A stretch of 64,000 bases of DNA from Arthrobacter sp. ISL-85 (lineage in GTDB: Bacteria; Actinomycetota; Actinomycetes; Actinomycetales; Micrococcaceae): assembly GCF_018613675.1 (NCBI RefSeq), contig NZ_JAGGPQ010000005.1, positions 1 through 64,000 on the forward strand. The letters are read 5' to 3'. This document shows positions 17,616-26,537 of this stretch, piece after piece. A program made the translations under genes and the position numbers. The notes below the pieces were generated by a model. That model worked only from the letters and a program-made list of their open reading frames with translations. It was not told the DNA's origin and ran no database searches. Position 1 is the first letter of the stretch, and each line of letters starts with the position of its first letter.

Positions 17616-18443
17616 TTGACGACTCCCCGCACCATCGTGATCACCGGTGCCAGCGACGGCATCGGAGCGGCAGCGGCAAGGACGCTGGCCAAGGCGGGGG
17701 AGCAGGTGGTGATCGTCGGCCGTTCCGCTGACAAGACCCGCGCCCTGGCCGGAGACATCGGCGCCGACCACTATTTGGCGGACTTCGCGGACCTTGCACA
17801 GGTCCGTGACCTCGCGGAGAACCTGAAGGCAAAGTACCCGCGCATCGATGTCCTGGCAAACAACGCCGGCGGGATCATGGGCAAGCGGACACTCACCGTG
17901 GACGGCAACGAATCGACTTTCCAGGTCAACCACCTGGCACCGTTCCTGCTCACCACCCTCCTCATGGACACGCTCACCGCCAGCAACGCCAAGGTCATCA
18001 ACACCGCCAGCGCCGCCAACAACTTCGGCAAGCTGGACCTCTTCGACCTCACCGCCGAGTACGGGTACAGCACCAACCGCGCCTACGGCACGGGCAAGCT
18101 CGCCAACATCCTGTTCACTTCCGAGCTGCACCGCCGCTTCCACGACCAGGGGATCACGACGGCGGCCTTCCACCCGGGCGTGGTGCGCACCAACTTCGCG
18201 GCGGAGTCTTCAAGCCCCTTCCGGCATGCGTACACCACCCTGCTTAACCGCTTCATGCTCAGCCCGGACCAGGGTGCAGACACCATGCTCTGGCTCATCA
18301 ACGGCACCGCGGGCACGGACTGGATTTCGGGGGCCTACTACGCCAAGCGAGCCCTGGCCAAGGCCAATGCCCAGGCCTACGACGCCGAGCTGGCACGCGG
18401 CCTGTGGGAGAAGAGCGAGGAGCTGGTCAAAGCGTTCGCCTGA
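17616..18443 (+). CDS. Short-chain dehydrogenase/reductase (retinol-dehydrogenase-like)
   Basis: TTG 17616 with AAAGGA upstream starts a 275-residue classical SDR. The cofactor motif is TGASDGIG with Arg in VGRSADK (suggesting NADP), followed by NNAGG, a serine in NTASAAN and the catalytic Tyr/Lys in YGTGKLAN. The substrate cannot be told from sequence. It stands alone between the divergent gnt operon and a convergent gene. Confidence 0.88.
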   Translation: MTTPRTIVITGASDGIGAAAARTLAKAGEQVVIVGRSADKTRALAGDIGADHYLADFADLAQVRDLAENLKAKYPRIDVLANNAGGIMGKRTLTVDGNESTFQVNHLAPFLLTTLLMDTLTASNAKVINTASAANNFGKLDLFDLTAEYGYSTNRAYGTGKLANILFTSELHRRFHDQGITTAAFHPGVVRTNFAAESSSPFRHAYTTLLNRFMLSPDQGADTMLWLINGTAGTDWISGAYYAKRALAKANAQAYDAELARGLWEKSEELVKAFA

Positions 18444-18458
18444 GCCCTTGCGCGGGTC

Positions 18459-19253
18459 CTACCTTTCGCAGGCGATGCCGTCATGGTCCGCGTCCAGCCC
18501 GTAGATGTCACGGCCGGTGACCTGGATGGGTCCGCGGACGTAGGCAGGCCCGTTGCCGCTCCCGCCGGCGCAGTCGACGTCGGATGCGATCGGCACGCAG
18601 CCTGAGTAGTTCGGGTCGCAGCCCGGATTCGTTCCCGGTACCGGCTGGGCCGCGGGCGCGGGTGGCGCGGCGGCCTTGGCCGCAGCCTCGGCAGCCGCCT
18701 TTGCAGCGGCCGCGTCCTGTGCCGCCTTCGCCTCGGCGGCTTGCCGGGCCGCATCCTCCTCCGCTGCTTTGTCCTCGGCGGCCTTGTCCTCCGCAGCCTT
18801 ATCTGCTGCTGCTTTGTCTGCCGCGACTTTTTCTGCTGCGGCCTTGTCCGCCGCCGCCTTCGCGGCTGCGGCCGCAGCGAGTTTGTCGGTGACACGCTTG
18901 GACGCTGAGGCCTCAAGCCACACCAGCCTGCCTGACTCGTCCTTGGTGCACACATAGCTGCTGCCGGCTGACGCCTGCCGGGCGTCGACGCTTGTACAGG
19001 GAGTATCCGCGATGGGCGTTGCAGTCGGAGTGGCTGTAGCGGTAGGAGTAGTTGCAGCGGATTCGCTGACGGGGCCGGCAGCAACTCTCAGCGAAGCCTG
19101 GGTTGCGCAGCCGGTCAGCAGAAGAACGACGGCGGCCACGGCCCCCGCTCCGAGTGCCTTGTTCGCGCCCTTCCGCCGTAGACCTGCCGCGGGAGGCAGC
19201 TGTTCCCTTCGGCGTGCGCGAAGAGGCACGGAAAAGTGACGGGTGGTAGGCAT
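18459..19253 (-). CDS. Excalibur-domain lipoprotein with Ala/Lys-rich helix
   Basis: The 264-residue protein has an unusually long basic N-terminus, a hydrophobic segment with lipobox LLTGC (Cys49), a Thr/Pro-rich linker, then about 80 residues of Ala/Lys/Glu/Asp repeats (KAAADKAAAEKVAADKAAAD) predicted to form a long helix or coiled coil. The C-terminus has CDPNYSGCVPI and ends with DADHDGIACE, the calcium-binding Excalibur motif. The helix could span the cell wall and place the Excalibur domain outside. Function unknown; related domains occur with nucleases and surface proteins. Confidence 0.85.
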   Translation of the reverse strand: MPTTRHFSVPLRARRREQLPPAAGLRRKGANKALGAGAVAAVVLLLTGCATQASLRVAAGPVSESAATTPTATATPTATPIADTPCTSVDARQASAGSSYVCTKDESGRLVWLEASASKRVTDKLAAAAAAKAAADKAAAEKVAADKAAADKAAEDKAAEDKAAEEDAARQAAEAKAAQDAAAAKAAAEAAAKAAAPPAPAAQPVPGTNPGCDPNYSGCVPIASDVDCAGGSGNGPAYVRGPIQVTGRDIYGLDADHDGIACER

Positions 19254-19344
19254 GTGTCCCCCAAATGCGTGTCCTGGATACGGATGGCACGGCCAGCGTA
19301 ACTTCGTCCACCGGGGGGAGAACCGATTAAGCGCAAATCTTGAG

Positions 19345-19395
19345 TCATTAACGGCAGGAGCGCTGCCCGGCCTGTGCCGGACAGCGCTCCCGCCG
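19345..19395 (-). terminator. Terminator of the phosphoesterase gene
   Basis: A 19-bp stem (19352-19370 with 19377-19395, two mismatches, 6-base loop) lies just after the minus-strand phosphoesterase gene. Confidence 0.65.
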
Positions 19396-19417
19396 TGCCT
19401 GCTGCAATGGGGTTAGG

Positions 19418-21118
19418 TCACTGCCCTGCGGGGTGCCCGTTGTGGCTGATGGAGGCCACCGCGCCGGTTTGTTCGTTGAGCAGGACTTTGTCGTTGCGTT
19501 CGTGGTGGAAGTTGAACATTGCCTCCACGGACCCGGCGGTTGCGTCGGCTGCGGAGTCGCCGATCTGTCCGGTGTGCCAGTTGTCCTCGATGAACCGCAG
19601 GATGGATGCCTGGTCGGTTTCGGTGTGGTCCACGAAGTTCTTCTTCGCGTACGGGGAGATGACCACCAGTGGCTGCCGGGGGCCGGGGCCGCAGCGGTCT
19701 GCGTAGCCCCCTGCGACAGGGACGCCGCTTGCTGCTGCGTTCAGGCACCATGCGGCGTCGTCGGACCCGGTGGAGGCGTTCTTTGGCTGGGCGGCGGCGT
19801 GGTCGTACCAGCCGTCCGAATCGTCATACGCGAGCACGACGGCGGTGTTGTCCCAGTTCTTGGACTGCTGGATCTGGTTGACGGTTTTGGTGATGAAGTT
19901 CTGCTCGTCGACGGGATCCGAGTACGCGGCGTGGCCGTCCTGGAACTCGGAGGCCTTCAGGAAGGACACGGCGGGCATGTTGTCGCTGTCCACCACCTTG
20001 CTGAAGTCGGTGAGGTCGTACTGGTGGTTGGCTTGGCCGTTGTGCCCGATTTCGGCGTCCGAGGCCGGGGCCAGGTGGTGCGGGTTGGCGGTGGAGGCGT
20101 AGTACTGGAAGGGCTGGTGGTGCGGGGAGTAGTCCACCACGGAGGCGCCGGCGGCGTTGGTGTGGCTGGCCAGGCAGGACGCCGGGGCAGTCCCGGTCGC
20201 GGGGGTGGAAGGGGCGAAGCCGCCCTGGAACCAGCCCCAGGAGGTTCCCTGGGCGTTGAGCAGGTCGCCGATGTTCTTCCCGGTCATCCCCGCGAGGTTG
20301 TTGGTTTTGGCGTGGCTGTTGTTGGAGCAGTCGTCGTAGACCGGGTCGGGGTCGTTGATCACGGTGCCGACACCGTTGGCGTCGGGCTGGCGGACGGCGC
20401 TGCTTCCGGCGGCCGGTGTGGTGACGGGCTGGCCGGCGGCGTTGTATTCCTTGACGCCGCGGGTTTGGCCGGAGATCAGGTTCAGTGCGCCGGGGGTGGA
20501 GGGGCCGAAGACGGTGCTGAAGTGGTTGTCGCTCATGGCGTAGTTCTGGGCGTAGTTCCAGATGCCGGTGACGGTGTTGCCGTCGTAGTAGTCCATGGTC
20601 AGGCCGGGACGTCCGTACTGGTTGGTGCCGCAGGCGTCGCGGCTGGTGAACTGCACGAACTTGTCCATGAGCCCGCCGTTGTAGGCGTTCTGTTCGGCCT
20701 TGTACCCGTGGTCCTGGTCGCAGGTCACGGCCTGCATCGGCGAGAGCCGGGCGGGCTGGACCGAGTTGGGGTTGTTGGGGGCCAGCAGGCCTGCGTTGGC
20801 GAGGGTGTTGATGTCCTTCGGGGTGTCCTCGGACGCCGTGAAGGAGGCCGCCGGCGAACCTGAGCCCTGAAGTGTCTCGCCCGCAGCGTTGGCTGCCTTG
20901 GGGTAGGTGGCGAAGTAGTGGTCGAATGAGACGTTTTCCTGGAAGAGGACCACAACGTGCTTGATCGGCGTCGCCGTATTGTCCTGCGTGCCCGCGGCGG
21001 TGGCCGGGACGGCGTTGAAGCCCACCAGCCCGGCTGTTACTGCTGAGGCAGCGAGGACGGCCGCGCCGGTGGCAGCGGTGACACTTTTCCTGGTGAATCT
21101 TGGTGCCTTCTGAGGCAT
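19418..21118 (-). CDS. Secreted phosphoesterase of the phospholipase C / acid phosphatase family
   Basis: The 566-residue protein has a Tat-like start (RFTRKSV) and signal peptide ending near PATAAG. The mature part is a PF04185 phosphoesterase: HVVVLFQENVSFDHYFATYP with the metal-binding Glu-Asn, MSDNHFSTVFGPSTPGALN, AYDDSDGWYDHA and VISPYAKKNFVDHTETDQAS. Members hydrolyse phospholipids or phosphomonoesters outside the cell. The next gene upstream on the same strand encodes another secreted protein, so both may act together on organic phosphate. A ribosome site GGATAA precedes the ATG. Confidence 0.9.
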   Translation of the reverse strand: MPQKAPRFTRKSVTAATGAAVLAASAVTAGLVGFNAVPATAAGTQDNTATPIKHVVVLFQENVSFDHYFATYPKAANAAGETLQGSGSPAASFTASEDTPKDINTLANAGLLAPNNPNSVQPARLSPMQAVTCDQDHGYKAEQNAYNGGLMDKFVQFTSRDACGTNQYGRPGLTMDYYDGNTVTGIWNYAQNYAMSDNHFSTVFGPSTPGALNLISGQTRGVKEYNAAGQPVTTPAAGSSAVRQPDANGVGTVINDPDPVYDDCSNNSHAKTNNLAGMTGKNIGDLLNAQGTSWGWFQGGFAPSTPATGTAPASCLASHTNAAGASVVDYSPHHQPFQYYASTANPHHLAPASDAEIGHNGQANHQYDLTDFSKVVDSDNMPAVSFLKASEFQDGHAAYSDPVDEQNFITKTVNQIQQSKNWDNTAVVLAYDDSDGWYDHAAAQPKNASTGSDDAAWCLNAAASGVPVAGGYADRCGPGPRQPLVVISPYAKKNFVDHTETDQASILRFIEDNWHTGQIGDSAADATAGSVEAMFNFHHERNDKVLLNEQTGAVASISHNGHPAGQ

Positions 21119-21179
21119 GGGTTATCCAATCGTTCCTGCTATGTGGATGCACTGCCGCCGGCGGCGGGAGTGCCGGGGG

Positions 21180-22199
21180 CTACTTGGCCGGGGTGACGTC
21201 GGCTTCGTAGGTGAGGATTTCGGTGCCGTTGCCTTCTTCGCCGTTGTCCGGGGCGACCTTCATGGTGAGGTGGTTGCCGTCGGCGGTCATTTTGAACGGA
21301 TTGCGGGTGGCCACGTGACCGGCGGTGGACCACTTCTGGAACGGCACATCGCGGGTTACCTCGTGGGATTTCAGGTCGATCATTGCCATGCCGCCGAGCT
21401 CATAAGTGGCTGAGGTGCCGCCGGCGGCCGGGGTCTGCGGAAGGTTGGTCACTCCGGCGCAGAGCATCTTGGCGTTGGGAACGTACTGGCAGTCCTGGTA
21501 GTCAATGAAGTAGTTCGGGTTCTCCCAGGTGGACAGCTCCTTGCCCTGGAGGTCCCATTCCGCGAAACGCCGTGAACCCCAGGTGTTTCCGACAAGGTGC
21601 CCGGTCTGCTGATCCAGGACGATGCCGCCGAAGTGGTCCTTGACCTCAAACTGCTTGTGGACGTCCAGGGTATTGGCATCGACCTTGTAGATGATGGCGC
21701 TGCTGTCCGGCCGGTACTGGGCCACCGGAACCCAGACGTTGGTGCCGTCGAAGTCAATGCCGCCGGGGTGGTACATGTCGCCCTCGCCCAGCGTGATGTC
21801 CTTTTGCAGGTTGCCGGCCTTGTCCATGACGAACAGGTGGCCGATGCCCTTGCCCGGAGTGCGGTCGTACCCGCCCTGGGGAGTGGGGTACTTGACCGTG
21901 GGTTCAAGGATCTGGACGGCTGAGAGGAAGATGTGGTCCTGGCTGTAGGCGATTCCCTCGGTGTGGTACGTGGGGAAATTCAACTTCAGCTTGGACGTTT
22001 GCTGCCATGCGGTGTTCCGGGTGACGGAGTCGAATGCGTTGGAGAGGTCAGCGTTGGTTTCATGGTGCGTTCCGGACTCGGGGCTGATGCCCTGCCCGGG
22101 GACGTTGGCCTGCGCTGCGGCAGTGCCGACGGCCGCGCAACCGGCAACAATCAGGGACGCGGCCATGGCCAGGGCGCGCCGGGTGGGTGTGAAGCTCAT
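21180..22199 (-). CDS. Secreted protein of unknown function, beta-propeller-like (DUF6454-like)
   Basis: AAGAGG precedes ATG 22199. The 339-residue product has a signal peptide (TRRALAMAASLIVAGC; the Cys could be a lipobox). The rest is beta-strand rich with repeated motifs such as HTEGIAYSQDHIFLSAV, HPGGIDFDGTNVWVPVAQY and GIVLDQQTGHLVGNTWGSR, like one propeller blade each. It matches proteins I recall as DUF6454, but I cannot check this. It lies 61 bases upstream of the phosphoesterase gene in the same direction. A GGTTCATTACCC sequence 50 bases upstream resembles half of a PhoP box. Confidence 0.75.
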   Translation of the reverse strand: MSFTPTRRALAMAASLIVAGCAAVGTAAAQANVPGQGISPESGTHHETNADLSNAFDSVTRNTAWQQTSKLKLNFPTYHTEGIAYSQDHIFLSAVQILEPTVKYPTPQGGYDRTPGKGIGHLFVMDKAGNLQKDITLGEGDMYHPGGIDFDGTNVWVPVAQYRPDSSAIIYKVDANTLDVHKQFEVKDHFGGIVLDQQTGHLVGNTWGSRRFAEWDLQGKELSTWENPNYFIDYQDCQYVPNAKMLCAGVTNLPQTPAAGGTSATYELGGMAMIDLKSHEVTRDVPFQKWSTAGHVATRNPFKMTADGNHLTMKVAPDNGEEGNGTEILTYEADVTPAK

Positions 22200-22326
22200 C
22201 GTGGGGGCCTCTTAAGGTTGGGGTCTCAACAGGAGCTCTCAAGTTACTAATGGGTAATGAACCGGGAGTGGCGCTCCGGTGAACTGCTGTTGTCCCGGGA
22301 TTGACCGGTTGGCGCTTTGGGCGCCC

Positions 22327-23739
22327 CTACCGGCCGTTGGCTGCCAGCGCTTCGCCGATGATCCGGGTGCCTTCGGGGTAGGCTCCGGGGTTCGGTCCTG
22401 AGTAGTTGAGGCGGATGAACGCGCCGGCGGGCTCGGCCGGGAACCACTCGGTGCCTGCGGCGATGATTACTCCAGCGTCCTCGCAGTCACGCACCAGCCG
22501 CGGAAGGTCCGTGGTGTCGGGCAGCCGCAGCCACAGGTTCAGTCCACCCTTCGGCAGGTTCCCGAGATGTGCCTGCGGAATGTGCTCCCGGATGCTGGTG
22601 GCCAGCAGATCCCGGCGGGACTGGAGCTGCTGGCGGAGGTTGCGCAGGTGGGTCTGCCATCCGGGCTGCGCCACCACATCCAGCGCAGCCGCCTGCAGGA
22701 GCCCGCTGACGTACATTGACTCGGCGGCACGGTGGCCCAGGATGCGTTCCCGCGCCGGTCCGCGCACCGTCACGGCGGCAATGCGGATGGCGGGGGAAAC
22801 GCTCTTGGTCAACGACCTGACGTAGACCACGTGGCCGGAATCATCCTGCGTGGCCAACGGGACGGGGTCTGAGGTGATACCGAAATCGTGGGCCCAGTCG
22901 TCCTCCACCAGGAAGGCACCATGCCGGCGGACGACGTCAAGGATCTCGTTGCCGCGGCCCGCCGCCCACTGCGCCCCCGTAGGGTTGGAGTAGTTGGGCT
23001 GCACGTAGAATGCCCGTGCCCCGGTCTCCACGAAGGCCCGGTCCACGTCATCGGGATCCGGTCCGTCAGGGCCAGTGGGCACCGGGACCACCCGCACCCC
23101 GGTCTGGGCCGCGGCCAGGATGGCACCCCAATACGACGGCGACTCCATGAGCAGGGGCTGCCCGGCCCCCACCAGCGCGCGGAAGATGGAGCTAAGCCCG
23201 CTTTGGCTGCCCGGCAGGATGATCACGTCATTCGGCGTCGGCGGCGTGACTCCCACGGGGGTCGCCGATCCCAGTTCCTGGGCAAACCATTGCTGCAGTT
23301 CGGGCATGCCGGCCGCAGGCGGCCGGGACAGGGCCGCATCACCGCGGGCGGCGCGGGCCAGGGCGGTCCGGACCAGCCGTTCCGGCAGCAGTTCCCGGTC
23401 CGGGTAGCCGGAGTGGAACCAGATGGCGTCGCTGGGGACATTGCGCATGGTGCCCGACGACGGCGGCAGCGGGGATGACGGCGACCGCAGCGCTGCGGTC
23501 TGCCAACCGTAGTCCGACGGGCGTGCGGTGCGGACGGCACGGACAAACGTCCCGACGCCGGGCCGGCCTTCGATCAGGCCCTGCGATGCCAGCGCCTGCA
23601 GTGCTTTCTGGACCGTCACCGGGCTCGCCTGGTACTCGGCCACCAGGGAGCGGGTTGACGGGAGTTTCGCTCCCGGGGCAGCTCCCGCGATCCACTGCCG
23701 GAGTGCCGCCACGATGCGGGAACTGCTATCGTTGTTCAT
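22327..23739 (-). CDS. MocR-type transcriptional regulator (GntR HTH fused to aminotransferase-like domain)
   Basis: From ATG 23739 the 470-residue protein has a winged HTH (10-75: RIVAALRQWI, LPSTRSLVAEYQASPVTVQKAL, GVGTFV) and a fold-type I aminotransferase domain. It keeps the PLP sites: YVQPNYSNPTGAQ, EDDWAHDF and the Lys of SLTKSVSPAIRI. MocR proteins use PLP or amino acids as effectors, and here the likely target is the divergent EamA gene. The two start codons sit in the same CATG. Confidence 0.93.
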   Translation of the reverse strand: MNNDSSSRIVAALRQWIAGAAPGAKLPSTRSLVAEYQASPVTVQKALQALASQGLIEGRPGVGTFVRAVRTARPSDYGWQTAALRSPSSPLPPSSGTMRNVPSDAIWFHSGYPDRELLPERLVRTALARAARGDAALSRPPAAGMPELQQWFAQELGSATPVGVTPPTPNDVIILPGSQSGLSSIFRALVGAGQPLLMESPSYWGAILAAAQTGVRVVPVPTGPDGPDPDDVDRAFVETGARAFYVQPNYSNPTGAQWAAGRGNEILDVVRRHGAFLVEDDWAHDFGITSDPVPLATQDDSGHVVYVRSLTKSVSPAIRIAAVTVRGPARERILGHRAAESMYVSGLLQAAALDVVAQPGWQTHLRNLRQQLQSRRDLLATSIREHIPQAHLGNLPKGGLNLWLRLPDTTDLPRLVRDCEDAGVIIAAGTEWFPAEPAGAFIRLNYSGPNPGAYPEGTRIIGEALAANGR

Positions 23740-23761
23740 GAAAGAACATAGTAGCGCTACT
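23726..23761. promoter_or_regulatory. Palindromes across the shared start codons of mocR and eamA genes
   Basis: An imperfect 26-bp palindrome (23726-23751, 9 of 13 pairs) is centred on the CATG that holds both start codons, and a perfect 12-bp palindrome AGTAGCGCTACT follows at 23750-23761. They are natural operator candidates for the MocR protein. Neither gene has room for a conventional leader. Confidence 0.5.
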
Positions 23762-24664
23762 GTCCAGAGCGGCCCACTGATACTGCCCCGCCCGTCACCC
23801 GGGATCTGGTGGGGGCTCGTGGGCGTGGCGGCTTTTTCCTTCACCGTTCCCTTCACACGCGTGGCCGTCGCAATTATGCCGCCGCTGTTCATAGGTTCCG
23901 GCCGGGCCGTGGTGGCCGCCGTCCTTGCCGCCGCAGCACTCGCCATCACCCGCCAACGGCTGCCGCACCCACACACGTGGCTGCGCCTTGCGCTCGTGGC
24001 CGGTGGCGTCGTCGCCGGCTTTCCGCTGCTCACCTCCTACGCACTCACCGCCGTACCGGCGGGGCACGGCGCCGTGGTGATCGCCCTCCTGCCCGCCGCC
24101 ACGGCCACAGTGGCCGTTTTGCGTGCCGGCGAGCGGCCGGCCGCCCTCTTCTGGGCCGTGACGGTGCTTGGCTCGCTGGCGGCCATATCCTTCGCCCTCC
24201 TTCAGTCCGGGGGAGCGGCGCAGTTGCACTGGGCGGACCTCCTGCTGCTTGGCGCCGTCGCCTGCGCCGCGGTGGGGTATGCGGAGGGCGGCCTGCTGGC
24301 CCGGGAACTGGGATCGTGGCAGACCATTGCCTGGGCGCTGGTCCTTGCCGCGCCGGCCATGCTGGTCCTGGCAGTGGTCGCCGTCCGGGACCAGCCGCCG
24401 TCGGCCACGCCCACCCAATGGGCGGCGTTCGGCTACCTTGCCGTGGTCAGCATGTTCCTCGGCTTTTTCGCCTGGTACCGCGGGCTCGCCATCGGCCCCA
24501 TGACGCAGGTCAGCCAGATCCAGCTGCTCCAGCCGGTGATGAGCATCTGCTGGGCTGCGCTCCTTTTGGGCGAGCCGCTCACCTGGACCACTGTCATCGG
24601 CGCCGTTGCCGTCATCCTTTGCGCCGCCGCAGCCGTCCGCGTCCGGCTCATGCCAACCCGCTAA
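23738..24664 (+). CDS. EamA/DMT-family transporter
   Basis: The 308-residue protein has ten hydrophobic helices in two EamA repeats (IWWGLVGVAAFSFTVPFTRVAV and LLLGAVACAAVGYAEGGLLA), a drug/metabolite exporter layout. ATG 23738 overlaps the oppositely oriented mocR start and has no ribosome site, which suggests a leaderless mRNA; no better start exists before the first helix. Substrate unknown; MocR-linked DMT proteins often handle amines or amino acids. Confidence 0.88.
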   Translation: MKEHSSATVQSGPLILPRPSPGIWWGLVGVAAFSFTVPFTRVAVAIMPPLFIGSGRAVVAAVLAAAALAITRQRLPHPHTWLRLALVAGGVVAGFPLLTSYALTAVPAGHGAVVIALLPAATATVAVLRAGERPAALFWAVTVLGSLAAISFALLQSGGAAQLHWADLLLLGAVACAAVGYAEGGLLARELGSWQTIAWALVLAAPAMLVLAVVAVRDQPPSATPTQWAAFGYLAVVSMFLGFFAWYRGLAIGPMTQVSQIQLLQPVMSICWAALLLGEPLTWTTVIGAVAVILCAAAAVRVRLMPTR

Positions 24665-24682
24665 CCACTCGGAAGGACACCC

Positions 24683-25303
24683 ATGTACATTCCTGCCCAC
24701 TTCGCCGCCCAGCCCGACGCCACCCGGGACCTCCTCTTCAGCCCGGGCGCCGCCAACCTGGTGACCATGACCGACGGCGGACTGATGGCAACGCTGCTGC
24801 CCTTCGCCTTCAACCCGGCGGTGGGGGAGCGCGGCGCACTGCAGGCCCACATGGCGCGGAACAACCCGCAGTGGTCCGGCGCGACCGGTGGGGAGGCGCT
24901 CGCCATCATCCAAGGCCCCGATGACTACATCTCGCCGTCGTGGTACCCCTCGAAAGCAGAGCATGGCCGCGTGGTTCCCACCTGGAACTACAGCACCGCA
25001 CACGTCTACGGCGAGCTGGTAATCCATGACGACGACGGCTGGCTGGCACGGCATGTCCGGCACCTGACCGGCCTGCATGAGGGCGGCCGGCAGGATCCGT
25101 GGGCCGTGGACGACGCCCCGGAGAAGTTCATCGCCGGGCAGCTGCGCGCGATTGTGGGCGTGGAACTGGTGATTACCCGGATCGAGGCGAAGGAGAAACT
25201 GAGCCAGAACCGCTCCGCCGCCGATGCCGCAGGAGTGGCGGCTGGGCTTCGGGCCGAAGGGCGGGACGCGGGCGCGGCCGCCGTCGAACGGGTCCGCACC
25301 TGA
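24683..25303 (+). CDS. PaiB-like FMN-binding protein
   Basis: GGAAGGA precedes ATG 24683. The 206-residue protein matches PaiB from end to end: MYIPAHFAA, HMARNNPQW, DYISPSWYPSK, VPTWNYSTAHVYG and ERFIAGQLRAIVG-like EKFIAGQLRAIVG, KLSQNRS. PaiB of Bacillus represses sporulation and protease genes, but many relatives are split-barrel flavoproteins of unknown role. It lies 18 bases after the EamA gene and is probably co-transcribed with it under MocR. Confidence 0.88.
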   Translation: MYIPAHFAAQPDATRDLLFSPGAANLVTMTDGGLMATLLPFAFNPAVGERGALQAHMARNNPQWSGATGGEALAIIQGPDDYISPSWYPSKAEHGRVVPTWNYSTAHVYGELVIHDDDGWLARHVRHLTGLHEGGRQDPWAVDDAPEKFIAGQLRAIVGVELVITRIEAKEKLSQNRSAADAAGVAAGLRAEGRDAGAAAVERVRT

Positions 25304-25324
25304 GCCCCGCGAAACCGGCCGGCG

Positions 25325-26452
25325 CTAGGCCGTCCGCTCCAGGAGCACCATCACCTCGTAGTGCGTGGTCTGCGGGAACATGTCCAGGACCCGTGCCCGC
25401 CGCGCAGCAAAGGAAGGGAGGGCGGCCAGGTCGCGGGCCAGCGACTGGGAGTTGCAGCTGGAGTACACCACATGCTGCACGTCCGACGTTTCCAGCCAGC
25501 CGCACAGGTCCTGCCCGATGCCGCGCCGGGGCGGGTTCACAATGACCAGGTCCGGGGACTGCTCCGCCGCGAGGGCAAACGCGGTGGCGTCGCCGGCCCG
25601 GAACTCCATGCCCTCCAGGCCTGCCTCGTCGCTGCTGAACCGCGCCGAGACGATCGCTTCGCTGCTGGTTTCAATGCCTGTGACCGTGCGGGACGGGGCG
25701 GCGCTGTGCAGGGCGAAACCGCCCACGCCGCAATACAGATCCCACACCGAGGCGGGCGCCAGTTCGTTGACCCAGTCGCGCCCCTGCCGGTAGAGGGCCG
25801 CGGCCATTTCCGTGTTGGTCTGGAAGAAGCTCTGCGGCCTCAGGTGCAGGTTGATGTCATTGACCCGCATCTGCAGGGTGGACTGCTCCGTCAGCAGGAT
25901 CTCGCGCTCGCCTTCGAGCACGGCCTTGTGCTCCGGGAGGAGGTTGACGGAGACCACCTTCACCTGTGGCAGGTCGGCCAGGAGCTCCGGAAGGTGCTTC
26001 CGGATCCGCGGCACCACCTGTTCCGAGCGGAGGACGAGGCGGAGCATGATCTCAGCGTCAGGGGATTCGGTGATGATGACATGCTTGAGTTCGCCGGTGC
26101 GCTTTGGGACGTCGTAGGGCGTGAGGCGGACCCGGCGGATGAAGTTGGCGAGGACCGGGAAGACGGCCCGCAGGCCGGGGGAGCAGACGCCGCATTTGCG
26201 CAGGTCCACCCCTTGGCCGTCGGCGTCGAGGATTCCGATGGTGGGGTTCTGCGCCGTCCCGCCAATTACCATCTTGGCTTTGTTGCGGAAGCCGGATTCC
26301 TGGCTTGCCACCGGTGGCAGCCATTCCAGTTCCGTGTGCCCGGCGAGGAGGGTCTGGCAATGCAGCTGCTTGCCGGCCAGCTGTTCGGCGTAGGGCCTGC
26401 CCATCTGGGTGCAGGAGCGGCAGGTGCCGGCATCGAAATAGGAACAGTGCAT
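25325..26452 (-). CDS. rlmC: 23S rRNA (uracil-5)-methyltransferase RlmC
   Basis: The 375-residue enzyme methylates C5 of a 23S rRNA uridine (U747 in E. coli). It lacks an N-terminal TRAM domain, as RlmC does. Iron-sulfur cysteines appear in MHCSYFDAGTCRSC and in RKCGVC, the SAM motif in VWDLYCGVGGFALH, the DPPR-like VNPPRRG, and the catalytic Cys in YSSCNSQSLARDL. Housekeeping gene, monocistronic. Confidence 0.93.
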   Translation of the reverse strand: MHCSYFDAGTCRSCTQMGRPYAEQLAGKQLHCQTLLAGHTELEWLPPVASQESGFRNKAKMVIGGTAQNPTIGILDADGQGVDLRKCGVCSPGLRAVFPVLANFIRRVRLTPYDVPKRTGELKHVIITESPDAEIMLRLVLRSEQVVPRIRKHLPELLADLPQVKVVSVNLLPEHKAVLEGEREILLTEQSTLQMRVNDINLHLRPQSFFQTNTEMAAALYRQGRDWVNELAPASVWDLYCGVGGFALHSAAPSRTVTGIETSSEAIVSARFSSDEAGLEGMEFRAGDATAFALAAEQSPDLVIVNPPRRGIGQDLCGWLETSDVQHVVYSSCNSQSLARDLAALPSFAARRARVLDMFPQTTHYEVMVLLERTA

Positions 26453-26537
26453 GACTGGACAAGTTTACCCGGTCCCGTTCCCTGCCACCCTTGAAGGCGC
26501 GACGGCGGGATCCGGCCGAGTTCCGCCGTCGCCCTCT

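Noticed and set aside
19433..20863. 476-codon open frame antisense to the phosphoesterase
   Set aside because: Val/Gly-rich low-complexity translation without domain features; the opposite strand has clear PF04185 motifs.
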